Positions 55,045-62,533 of a stretch of 64,000 nt of DNA are shown here, one piece after another. The position numbers and the translations under genes were made by a program. Below the pieces are notes generated by a model, which saw nothing but the letters and a program-made list of their open reading frames with translations, was not told the DNA's origin and made no database searches. The stretch is from an uncultured Clostridia bacterium (GTDB lineage: Bacteria; Bacillota; Clostridia; TANB77; CAG-508): assembly GCA_948630815.1 (NCBI GenBank), contig CAPIEU010000008.1, forward strand, positions 1 through 64,000, in the 5' to 3' direction. Each line of letters starts with the position of its first letter. Positions within the stretch are counted from its first letter, which is position 1.

Positions 55045-55188
55045 TTATATTTTGTCAGCTCTTTTTTCAATATTTTTATTATCAGTTTTCTTTTCAGTAA
55101 AATCGTAAAACATTTTACAAATAACTTTATCAATAGGTTGTTTTGCTTTATTAAATTTACAGTATATTTTTATATCTTCCTTTTTCAA
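55045..55188 (-). CDS. Small protein upstream of the element 2 recombinase
   Basis: A TTG start at 55188 follows TTAAGAGGTGTGTGTG and encodes 47 residues (KKEDIKIYCKFNKAKQPIDK, ending KNIEKRADKI). It lies 51 bases upstream of the recombinase start on the same strand. Short proteins of this kind often precede large serine recombinases in Firmicute elements. A recombination directionality factor is possible but unproven. Confidence 0.55.
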   Translation of the reverse strand: MKKEDIKIYCKFNKAKQPIDKVICKMFYDFTEKKTDNKNIEKRADKI

Positions 55189-55344
55189 CACACACACCTC
55201 TTAATAATGTTTATTATTATTTAAGTGTGATATGCGTATAATAAAAATTTTTCTTTTTATATATCAAACTTAAATAATTTATAAAGAGTATACTTTGCTT
55301 TTGAAAATTTTTATTAAAATGGGTACAGAAAAAGAAATTTGGGT

Positions 55345-55382
55345 ACAAAAAAAGATGAAACTTTATGAAATTTCATCTTTTA
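55345..55382. terminator. Hairpin in the element 2 spacer
   Basis: AAAGATGAAACTT...AAATTTCATCTTT forms a stem flanked by A and T runs, able to act in either direction. Confidence 0.5.
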
Positions 55383-55479
55383 AAATCAAAAAAAGCATTT
55401 TTTTGATTCCGAACGAATCTATACTTAAAATTTTTCAATTTTTGATTTGTAATTATAATCAATATTTAGAGGATCATTT

Positions 55480-55590
55480 TTAATGCCCAAAGTTCGCCAG
55501 CTTGGTGTTTTGACACCGTTTTCGCTGTTTAGGAGAAAATCTCCTAATACCTTTTTAGCCCGCTGGGAGGGAATTCTTTAAGTTTTTTTA
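55480..55590. ncRNA. Candidate structured RNA in element 2
   Basis: A GC-richer island in AT-rich DNA with no reading frame. It has hairpins GGTGTTTTGACACC and TAGGAGAAAATCTCCTA, enclosed by possible pairings CAGC/GCTG and CCAGC/GCTGG, and ends near GGGAGGGAATTCTTTAAG. Compact stem-loops within closing stems suggest a folded RNA rather than a simple terminator. The strand is not decided. It lies downstream of the 55636 gene. I do not recognise a known RNA class. Confidence 0.4.
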
Positions 55591-55635
55591 GTCTAAAAAA
55601 CTGTGATTTTTTAATTACTGTTTCCTCTTATTTAA

Positions 55636-56730
55636 TTAATTTTCGCTATTAGAATTTAAATCAATTTTTCCTACTAGTAATTCAGACTTACTAATTATTC
55701 TATCTATCGTTGAATTAGCAGTTTTCATTATATATAAATATATTTTCATTTGTTCTTCTAATAGATTAATGGCTTGCGTAAGTTTTCTTTCCATACCTTT
55801 TACGGATATAAAAGTAGAAATCATATCGTCTATTTTTTCATTAGACTCTAGTATAGACTTTTTCATACTATATAATCCTTTTAATGAAGCTATTAACCCT
55901 TCCTTATTTGATTGATTTTCCATATATTTATTATCAATCAAATCAAGAAAATTATTTTCAATCCTTCCCCAAATATTTTCAAATTCAATATTATGAATTT
56001 TCATTTTATTAGCAAAATCTTGAATGCCTATTCCAACTTTTCTAGCAATATTTCTAATAAAACTAGCGTTACCTGATGAAGGCGATTTCGATACTCTATT
56101 TATCTCACCTGTAGCATCTTCCATTTGTTTTGTCATTACATTTTGCTCTTCTGTCATTTTTTTTATTTCATCTGACAATTTATATATATCCTCGTTTATA
56201 TCTGCTATAAAATCTAAAAAACCTCTATCCTCTTCATCTATATTTTCTTGAAATGTATTTACATCTTCTTTAAATATTCTTTGTTTTTCATCACTAGGAT
56301 AATAATCTTTTATAGGATTTCCAAATTGAACACTTCCATCTTTTGCACCTTGTAAAATTTTTTCAATTTCATCTAATATATCATTAATTTTCCAAAAATT
56401 AGTTTCATATTCGCTTACTCTATATGATCTAATATCAAAAGGTAATTCATTTATATCTTGCGTAATAAGTATTACTTTTTTATTTAAAGCATGGCATAAT
56501 CCTAATTCATAAAATACATTTGGATTTAGTCCTGTTACATCAGCAATTATTACATCAGCATTTCCTATTCCTACCACTATATCTTGTAATATACTTCTTT
56601 TATTATCTAAATCTCCAGCATTAGAAAATTCATATTCATCTTTTAATTTTTCTTTAATCATACCATATAATTCCAAAAATTCTTCTTGAAATGGCATTAT
56701 CATAAATACTTTTAATTTTTCCACTTTCAT
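55636..56730 (-). CDS. Nucleoside 2-deoxyribosyltransferase/TIR-like domain protein with long helical C-terminus
   Basis: The 364-residue protein has an N-terminal domain of about 130 residues: KLKVFMIMPFQEEFLELYGM, then IVVGIGNADVIIADVTGLNP and NVFYELGLCHALNKKVILIT. This is the Rossmann-like fold of deoxyribosyltransferases and related TIR/STING-type nucleotide hydrolases, with Glu in FYELG as a candidate catalytic residue. The remaining 200 residues are helical and probably oligomerise or sense (KMTEEQNVMTKQMEDATGEI). It lies beside a restriction-modification pair, so a defence effector role is plausible. The ATG is only 2 bases from GGAGT; the GTG two codons later may be the real start. 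Confidence 0.7.
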   Translation of the reverse strand: MKVEKLKVFMIMPFQEEFLELYGMIKEKLKDEYEFSNAGDLDNKRSILQDIVVGIGNADVIIADVTGLNPNVFYELGLCHALNKKVILITQDINELPFDIRSYRVSEYETNFWKINDILDEIEKILQGAKDGSVQFGNPIKDYYPSDEKQRIFKEDVNTFQENIDEEDRGFLDFIADINEDIYKLSDEIKKMTEEQNVMTKQMEDATGEINRVSKSPSSGNASFIRNIARKVGIGIQDFANKMKIHNIEFENIWGRIENNFLDLIDNKYMENQSNKEGLIASLKGLYSMKKSILESNEKIDDMISTFISVKGMERKLTQAINLLEEQMKIYLYIMKTANSTIDRIISKSELLVGKIDLNSNSEN

Positions 56731-56753
56731 ACTCCATTCATAATATATTTTCT

Positions 56754-57503
56754 TTAAATTTTATCAAATCCTTCATATTCTTTAAATGCTAATAAATATA
56801 ATGCTTTTAGCAAATCAGGATTTTTGCCTTTCAACTCATTAATAACTGTATCTGTTCCTACTTGTAATTCTTTATTTTCTTCTATAATTTCATCTATTAA
56901 TTTAGGAAGTTCCATACAAATTTTATAAAAAGCCTCTTTGTCTCCAGTTACAATCTCGTAAAATTTATCTAATGAAACTCTTTTTATTCTTTCATTTTCA
57001 ACTCTTTCTCCATCTACGGAAACTTTCCAAACTATATTTTGACTATTTTTAGCAATTGCTTCTACTAAAAAACATTCTGCTGTACTTTCTTTTGCTATTT
57101 TATTCAACATTCTCATATATGTTTTTTGTGATGATGAGGAGTTCATTGTATTATGCTTATTTTTCATTTCTATATAGATTTTATTTCCATCTTTTTTAGT
57201 ATAAATAACATCAAAACCTTCTTTAGGCACTTCGCAATTTTCTATATACTTAAACATATTTTGATGAAAATAACCAATAGCATTAGAATTTGTTTTATCT
57301 CTCTGTCTTACTAATTCATCTTTTATTACTTCTTCAAAAGTTTTTCTATAAACTTTACTATCAAACACCATTTTTATAGGATCTACAATATTGGAATTAA
57401 ATTTACTTAAATCTATTCCATCTAAAGTTTTTTCATATGTAGATATTGTATTTCTTATATGTTCTTTCAAATTTTCTTTTGTTATAAAATTAAGATTCCA
57501 CAT
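56754..57503 (-). CDS. Type II restriction endonuclease, Eco47II/Sau96I-like
   Basis: Start ATG 57503 (MWNLNFITKENLKEHIRNTI) follows AAGGAGTTAATAAAA. The 249-residue protein matches the Eco47II family in layout. IGYFHQNMFKYIENCEVPKE and GFDVIYTKKDGNKIYIEMKN (a PD-(D/E)XK core with D..EMKNK) are followed by KHNTMNSSSSQKTYMRMLNK. It overlaps the methyltransferase gene by 14 bases, a usual arrangement for translationally coupled restriction-modification pairs. A GGNCC/GGWCC-type target is expected from the family, not from this sequence. Confidence 0.85.
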   Translation of the reverse strand: MWNLNFITKENLKEHIRNTISTYEKTLDGIDLSKFNSNIVDPIKMVFDSKVYRKTFEEVIKDELVRQRDKTNSNAIGYFHQNMFKYIENCEVPKEGFDVIYTKKDGNKIYIEMKNKHNTMNSSSSQKTYMRMLNKIAKESTAECFLVEAIAKNSQNIVWKVSVDGERVENERIKRVSLDKFYEIVTGDKEAFYKICMELPKLIDEIIEENKELQVGTDTVINELKGKNPDLLKALYLLAFKEYEGFDKI

Positions 57504-58518
57504 TTTTATTAACTCCTTCATTTAAAGCATTCATTATTGATAATCCCACTTCTTTCGCCAACTCAACTGGAACAGCATTTCCTATTTGTTTATATATATC
57601 GTTCATTTTTCCAGAGAATTTCCATTCATCTGGAAATGATTGAATTCTTGCATACTCTCTCGTAGTGAAAGGTCTACTTTCATCTGGATGACATCTATCT
57701 GTTTGTTTCATCATTGGAGAACAAGTTAAAGTCAATGAAGGCTCGTCCCAAGATATTCTTCTTGCAATTCCTGTTCTTCCACCTCCCATAAAATAGCATG
57801 ATTTCATATAATCTCTTGCTACATCATCTGGTAAATCTCTCCAATATCCCCCTGGAGGTACTAAATCAAATACCTTTTTCTTTTTTTCTGGATATTTTGC
57901 TCCAACTGAATTTGGAACGTTTTTTAGTACATCTTTTAAAACAGGCTTATAACCGTGAGGTTTTGGATATTCAAATTTAATATTTTCTTTTAAATCATTT
58001 CTAGTTCCTATTATAACAACCCTTTGTCTTTTTTCAGCCACTCCGTAATCCCATGCATTCAAAATTTTCCATTCAACTGTATATCCTAAGTCTTCAAATA
58101 CATCCACCATTGTTTTTATTGTTCTTCCACCATCATGAGTTGTTAAACCTTTGACATTTTCAGCAAGAAACATTTTTGGTTGTAATTGCCTTAAAAATTC
58201 TGCATAATAGAAAAACATTGTTCCTCTAATATCTTCTAAGCCTAGTTTTTTTCCTGCATAACTGAATGATTGACAAGGATATCCTCCAGATAATAAATCT
58301 AGTTCTCCTTTTTTTAAATTAAATTCTTTTAATAAATCTTTTTGAGAAAATTTAATAATATCCTCTTCAATTACATTCCAGTTTGGTCTATTTAACCTTA
58401 ATGTTTCACATGCTGTTTTATCTATTTCTACTAATCCAATTTCTTCAAATCCTGCCTTTTCTAATCCTAGGGCTAATCCTCCTGCTCCTGCAAATAATTC
58501 TATACATTTTCTTCTCAT
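57490..58518 (-). CDS. DNA (cytosine-5-)-methyltransferase
   Basis: The 342-residue enzyme starts at ATG 58518 (MRRKCIELFAGAGGLALGLE), 9 bases after AAGGAG; an ATG 6 bases earlier is too close. Conserved motifs are FAGAGGLALGLEKAGF (I), DLLSGGYPCQSFSYAGKKLG with the catalytic Cys (IV), FLAENVKGL (VI), KRQRVVIIGTR (VIII) and PDEWKFSG...IGNAVPVELAKEVG (X). It protects DNA from the adjacent Eco47II-like endonuclease and is upstream of it in the same operon. Confidence 0.95.
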   Translation of the reverse strand: MRRKCIELFAGAGGLALGLEKAGFEEIGLVEIDKTACETLRLNRPNWNVIEEDIIKFSQKDLLKEFNLKKGELDLLSGGYPCQSFSYAGKKLGLEDIRGTMFFYYAEFLRQLQPKMFLAENVKGLTTHDGGRTIKTMVDVFEDLGYTVEWKILNAWDYGVAEKRQRVVIIGTRNDLKENIKFEYPKPHGYKPVLKDVLKNVPNSVGAKYPEKKKKVFDLVPPGGYWRDLPDDVARDYMKSCYFMGGGRTGIARRISWDEPSLTLTCSPMMKQTDRCHPDESRPFTTREYARIQSFPDEWKFSGKMNDIYKQIGNAVPVELAKEVGLSIMNALNEGVNKNVES

Positions 58519-58588
58519 TCTCATTGCTCCTTAATACTTTAACAATATATCATAAAATTTGATTTTTTTCTACATATAATAAAGAATT

Positions 58589-59320
58589 TTATATTAAAAG
58601 TAAATACTTTCCATTTTTTACTTTCTCTATTATTTTCAATTGATTTAATTCTTTAATTGTTTTATTTATTACTGAAATTGAAACATTTAAATTCTCAGCA
58701 AGTGCTTTTTGAGTTGTTAATATCAAGCTATCTTGTCCTACATTATTTAATAAATATAATACAATTGATAATTGCTTTTTATCAAAACTGGTCAAAATTT
58801 CGCAAAATATTCTTTTATCAATTAGTACATCATCTTTTGAAATATTTAATTTATTTACTTTTCTTACTCTTTTTAGCATATTATAGGTCTGTTTATGTGC
58901 TATTTTATTTAAATCTCTTGTTATCCACTTTAATGAAAAACTACAATTCTTTTTACTTAATTTTGTAGAAATTACATTATATGTTTTTATCATATCTCTT
59001 TTTATATCTTCATTATGCTTAAATATTTTCATTTTATTGTTTTTATTTTCAAAAAATGCTGGTACCTGTGTGCAATCTGTATTTATGCAGAATACTTGAC
59101 TTTCACTTTTATTTATATAACAACTTAAAATCAAATTCATTGCTTGATATACTGCAAATACTTCAATTTCAGTAGAATTTTTTATTTCTATTCTACTCTT
59201 CTTGGAATATGACTTTAAAATTTTATTTTCTGACATTATTATAATTGAATATGTTGCAACACTACTTTTATCATCAAAACTAGCATCTGTATATATGTTA
59301 TACTTTTTTTGCTTTTTCAT
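58589..59320 (-). CDS. RNase H-fold protein fused to a winged-helix domain
   Basis: The 243-residue protein has an N-terminal RNase H-like domain: KYNIYTDASFDDKSSVATYS (first Asp), STEIEVFAVYQAMNLILSCY (Glu), FCINTDCTQV (second Asp) and KWITRDLNKIAHKQTYNM (a final Asp/His region). The C-terminal 70 residues form a winged helix (TTQKALAENLNVSISVINKT, then KELNQLKIIEKV) like replication initiators or MarR-type regulators. The fusion suggests an element-encoded replication or control protein. The start follows GGAGTGATACTAT. Confidence 0.7.
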   Translation of the reverse strand: MKKQKKYNIYTDASFDDKSSVATYSIIIMSENKILKSYSKKSRIEIKNSTEIEVFAVYQAMNLILSCYINKSESQVFCINTDCTQVPAFFENKNNKMKIFKHNEDIKRDMIKTYNVISTKLSKKNCSFSLKWITRDLNKIAHKQTYNMLKRVRKVNKLNISKDDVLIDKRIFCEILTSFDKKQLSIVLYLLNNVGQDSLILTTQKALAENLNVSISVINKTIKELNQLKIIEKVKNGKYLLLI

Positions 59321-59395
59321 ATAGTATCACTCCACTCTTATTTTTTCACATTATATAACATATTTTTCACTTTGTCAAACATTTGTTTTGATGTT

Positions 59396-59726
59396 CTAAA
59401 AATTATTTGCTGACATATTTGGCAATTTTGCACACTCTAAAATTAAATTAATTGCATCTGAAAATCCGTATTTTATAGAACTTTTCGTTTTCATATGAAC
59501 CTGCAATATTTATTCTATCTATATAACTATCTAAACTATCTCTAACTTTGTCTAATTTTTTTGTATCATCTGATAGCTCCTCAATTATATTAAATAATTT
59601 CTCATAAGTATCATTATCCTTTGTTAAATTTTCAATTTGCTTTTTGTCCATTTCTGTTAATACATATAAATTTGATTCTCTACTTTCAAATAGATTATTT
59701 AAAACTCCTTTTTCAATTTCATACAT
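59396..59726 (-). CDS. Small element 2 protein with +1 shift at CGG (DUF6809-like)
   Basis: Start ATG 59726 (MYEIEKGVLNNLFESRESNL) follows TATGGAGGTAGTAAAT. In frame 0 it ends soon after KIR. Skipping the C of CGG (59468-59466) gives NEKFYKIGFSDAINLILECA and a stop at 59396, exactly 110 codons. The FYK.GFSDA.NLILE ending is typical of small Firmicute element proteins of the DUF6809 type, which supports the shifted reading. It is the gene nearest the right border of element 2. Confidence 0.7.
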
Positions 59727-59940
59727 ATTTACTACCTCCATATTTATAATTTACTGGTAGTATAACGTGCTCAATTTAATTTGTCAGCATTTTTTCTAAT
59801 ATTTGTATATTTTTTTAGAATAAAAGATATTGTTATTGGTACAGAAATAGCTTTCCTTGACTTAATTTAATATATAATTACTGTAAATATTTTTATATTT
59901 CCTAATTAATTTTTATATGTGGAAGTTAGTAAGCCTCACA

Positions 59941-60407
59941 GGTGTGGATTTAAATTTACAATTTCCAGCTCGGGTGGGAGAATGCTCAAAGGATTAAATT
60001 TGAACAAGGTTTTACTAGCCCTGCTCCTCGTGATTATGTTGGTCATTTTCCTCTTTCTACTCCTGAAGCAAAAGCAGTTTATAATTTTACTCTTTTGCAT
60101 AATTTTAAACTAATTTTAGCTTATCATAGTCAAGGGAAAGTTATTTATTGGAAATTTCAAGATTATCTTCCACCAAATTCTGAATATATTGGCAGACAGT
60201 TTGAAAAGGCTAGTGGATATTTACTGAATTTAACTCCTCCTAAATCTTCTTGGGCAGGATATAAGGATTGGTTTATCCAAAGTTATAATTTACCTGGATA
60301 TACTATTGAAGTAGGTATGCGGTGAAAACCCTCTTCCAATTTCTCAGTTTGATAAAATTTATAATGATAATTTGGGTATATTGGTGCTTGGGGCTGTGCT
60401 TGCATAG
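59941..60407 (+). CDS. M14 zinc carboxypeptidase, segment 3 of 3 (interrupted gene, two CGG shifts)
   Basis: Reads GVDLNLQFPA, then GCT CGG GTG (CGG 59971-59973), which after skipping the C gives GWENAQRIKFEQGFTSPAPR. LILAYHSQGKVIYW carries the third zinc ligand and LPGYTIEVGM the catalytic Glu. ATG CGG TGA (60320-60322) would end the protein at once in frame 0; the shift gives GMGENPLPISQFDKIYNDNL and the natural stop at 60407. This is the C-terminal half of the peptidase begun at 45173. Confidence 0.9.
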
Positions 60408-60440
60408 AAGAGGAATTCTTTAAAAAAATTCCTCTTTATT
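60408..60440 (+). terminator. Terminator of the M14 peptidase gene
   Basis: AAGAGGAATT pairs with AATTCCTCTT and is followed by TATTATTCTTTT. It starts directly after the restored stop codon at 60407, which supports that stop as the real gene end. It also lies at the 3' end of the opposing toxin gene. Confidence 0.85.
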
Positions 60441-60759
60441 ATTCTTTTATTAAATTTTCGAAGTTCCTTTGCCTATAATATATTCTTCTTATTTCTATTA
60501 CATTATCTTTTACAACATAAAATATTGTATAATTCTTTACATTTATTTTATAATATTTTACTTCTCCATTTTTAATTGTTTTAAAAACTTCGTACGATTC
60601 TGGAGCTTCACTTCTTATCTCAATTTGTTTTATTACTTCGCTATAAAAATTATCTGCCGCTATTTTATTTTTAAGTTCATATGTAATGTAATACAAAATA
60701 TTATTAAATTGTGAAATAAATGTTGGAAGATATTTTGTTTCGTATTTTTTATTTGCCAT
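60439..60759 (-). CDS. RelE/ParE-family toxin
   Basis: The 106-residue protein (MANKKYETKYLPTFISQFNN, then ILYYITYELKNKIAADNFYS) has a ParE/RelE fold pattern with VIKQIEIRSEAPESYEVFKT and a C-terminal YYKINVKNYTIFYVVKDNVI, ending RIYYRQRNFENLIKE. Such toxins inhibit gyrase or cleave mRNA at the ribosome. The start (ATG 60759 after GGAGGATAATTG) overlaps the antitoxin gene by 11 bases. Confidence 0.85.
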   Translation of the reverse strand: MANKKYETKYLPTFISQFNNILYYITYELKNKIAADNFYSEVIKQIEIRSEAPESYEVFKTIKNGEVKYYKINVKNYTIFYVVKDNVIEIRRIYYRQRNFENLIKE

Positions 60760-61060
60760 CAATTATCCTCCTTGCCATTTGTTTCATTTCTTCATGAGAA
60801 TAGCGTTTAGTGTTAGGATTATTAGCTTCTTCTTCTGCTTCCTCTAAGGCTTTATCAATATCAATTACTCCAAATCTTGCTTCTAAAGCTTTTTCTGCAT
60901 CTAAACTTTTTAGCATTTCTGCATATTTTTCTAAGCTTAATACTACCATTGAACCATATCCATTTTTTGTTAAATAAACCGCTTCATCTTCTTTTAAAAC
61001 TAACTCCTCTATTTCTGGATATTTATTTCTTAAATCTGATACTGGTCTAATATTAATCAT
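60749..61060 (-). CDS. Phd/YefM-family antitoxin
   Basis: The 103-residue protein starts after AAAGGAGAGTGTAAGTT. The N-terminus (INIRPVSDLRNKYPEIEELV, EAVYLTKNGYGSMVVLSLEK) is the Phd/YefM DNA-binding fold. The acidic C-terminus (ALEEAEEEANNPNTKRYSHE) would neutralise the toxin. It is the first gene of a toxin-antitoxin operon and probably represses its own promoter. Confidence 0.88.
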   Translation of the reverse strand: MINIRPVSDLRNKYPEIEELVLKEDEAVYLTKNGYGSMVVLSLEKYAEMLKSLDAEKALEARFGVIDIDKALEEAEEEANNPNTKRYSHEEMKQMARRIIDGK

Positions 61061-61225
61061 AACTTACACTCTCCTTTATAATTATTATCGTTATTTTATC
61101 ATTATTTTATCTTGAAATCAATTATTTATACTATATAACCTAGGAATTTTACATTTAATATTTTTTATTGTAAATTTATATGATATAATAACCAAGAATT
61201 AATTTATTTTTAGGAGAAATGTTAT

Positions 61226-61603
61226 ATGGATTTATTTGAATATAAACATTTAATTGATGGAAAACCTATGCATATTGCTACAGTGAATAAAGATAACAAT
61301 CCTAATTTAGCTGTTGCATCGGATGTTAGAGTAATAGAAAATAATAAACTTATTATTTCTGTAAATGAAATGGTAAATACACAAAAAAATATACAATATA
61401 ATCCTAATGTTGTTTTAACTGTGTTTAATGAAGCTTATGAGGGATTGAGAATTTTTGGAACCGCCGAATTTTATGAAATTGGTAAATATTTTGACTTATG
61501 TAAAAATACTTTTTTTGCTAATGGCGAAGTTACACCTTTTGGAGCTACAAAACCTAAAGGTGCTATTGTTATAACTGTAAATGAAGTATTAGAATATAAG
61601 TAA
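61226..61603 (+). CDS. Pyridoxamine 5'-phosphate oxidase-like flavin-binding protein
   Basis: The 125-residue protein starts after TTTTTAGGAGAAATGTTAT. It has the split-barrel pattern of the family: MHIATVNKDNNPNLAVASDV, then NKLIISVNEMVNTQKNIQYN and GLRIFGTAEFYEIGKYFDLC. It would bind FMN as a homodimer; the substrate is unknown. It is a single gene with its own terminator. Confidence 0.8.
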   Translation: MDLFEYKHLIDGKPMHIATVNKDNNPNLAVASDVRVIENNKLIISVNEMVNTQKNIQYNPNVVLTVFNEAYEGLRIFGTAEFYEIGKYFDLCKNTFFANGEVTPFGATKPKGAIVITVNEVLEYK

Positions 61604-61616
61604 AAAAGCACAATAA

Positions 61617-61645
61617 AACAAGGAGGCTAAATCGACCTCCTTGTT
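61617..61645 (+). terminator. Terminator of the flavin-binding protein gene
   Basis: AACAAGGAGG pairs with CCTCCTTGTT around a short loop and is followed by CTATTTTTTT. It may serve both converging genes. Confidence 0.85.
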
Positions 61646-61653
61646 CTATTTTT

Positions 61654-62460
61654 TTATCCTAGTGCAACATCTAATATCATCATTAAAATAAATCCTGCTA
61701 TTAATCCTAGTGTTGATAAGTTTTTATTGTTTTTTACTGATTCTGGTAGTAGTTCTCTGGCAACAACTACTATCATTGCACCTGATGCGAATGCTAATAA
61801 TAATGGTAACATACTTCTTATATATATTACTAATACTGCACCTATTATCCCTGCTACTATCTCAACTAATGCTGACGCCTGACCTAGCATGAAACTTTTA
61901 AATCTTGAATATCCTTCACTTCTTAATGGAAGTGATACTGCTGCTCCTTCTGGAAAGTTTTGTATTCCTATTCCTAATGCAAGCATTACTGCTCCAATTA
62001 GTGTCATTCCTGGTACCCCACTTGCTATTCCACCAAATGCAACTCCTATTGCCATTCCTTCTGGTATGTTATGAATTGTAATTGCTGATACTAGTAGTAT
62101 ACTTCTTTTTAATGAATCTGTACTTTTTAAACTTTTTTTAGTTTTTAGTACTTTATCTAAAAATTTATCAGATAGTAATACAAATATTCCACCTAGAGTG
62201 AATCCTATTGCAGGTAAAAGCCACTCTATGTATCCAAGTTCTAAAGATAAATCTAGTGCAGGTAATATTAACGACCAAAATGAAGCTGCAATCATTACTC
62301 CTGCTGAAAATCCTAAAATTGTATCTAGTACCTTTTTATTCATTTCTTTAAAGAAACATACCATTAATGCACCTAATGCTGTTACTCCCCAAGTAAATGT
62401 TGTTGCAAGTAGTGTTTGTAACACTGGGTTTAAATTTTCAAACCATTCCAATTTTTTCAC
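61654..62460 (-). CDS. ZIP-family metal transporter
   Basis: The 268-residue membrane protein has about eight helices and a short loop instead of a His-rich loop. The signature metal-site helices are TIHNIPEGMAIGVAFGGIAS and GIGIQNFPEGAAVSLPLRSE, as in ZupT-like zinc/divalent cation importers. The start is GTG 62460 (KKLEWFENLNPVLQ) or the TTG three codons later, which is better spaced from GCGAGGTG. It is a single gene. Confidence 0.92.
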   Translation of the reverse strand: MKKLEWFENLNPVLQTLLATTFTWGVTALGALMVCFFKEMNKKVLDTILGFSAGVMIAASFWSLILPALDLSLELGYIEWLLPAIGFTLGGIFVLLSDKFLDKVLKTKKSLKSTDSLKRSILLVSAITIHNIPEGMAIGVAFGGIASGVPGMTLIGAVMLALGIGIQNFPEGAAVSLPLRSEGYSRFKSFMLGQASALVEIVAGIIGAVLVIYIRSMLPLLLAFASGAMIVVVARELLPESVKNNKNLSTLGLIAGFILMMILDVALG

Positions 62461-62504
62461 CTCGCATTACATAATATGTATAAATCTCATATTATGTTAC
62501 AAGA

Positions 62505-62524
62505 TATAAACAAAAAAAGCGGTT
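62505..62524 (-). terminator. Terminator of the HD-domain gene
   Basis: AGTGG/CCGCT around GAAA (with one G-T pair), followed by a run of seven T on the minus strand, just after the stop at 62534. Confidence 0.65.
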
Positions 62525-62533
62525 TCCCACTTT

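Larger units (their letters stand above)
53227..59940. mobile_element. Element 2: 6.7-kb serine-recombinase element with restriction-modification cargo, inside the M14 peptidase gene
   Basis: Left border GAGGGTGAAAG and right border ACAGGTGTGGA share GGTG (53227-53230 and 59941-59944). Joining there gives ANIEGVDLNLQFPAGW, the expected M14 sequence. Genes, all on the minus strand from the left border, are: large serine recombinase, 47-residue protein, deoxyribosyltransferase/TIR-like protein, Eco47II-type endonuclease, cytosine methyltransferase, RNase H-winged helix protein and a small protein ending in a CGG shift. It differs from element 1 in every gene, so the two inserts are independent events. 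Confidence 0.85.
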
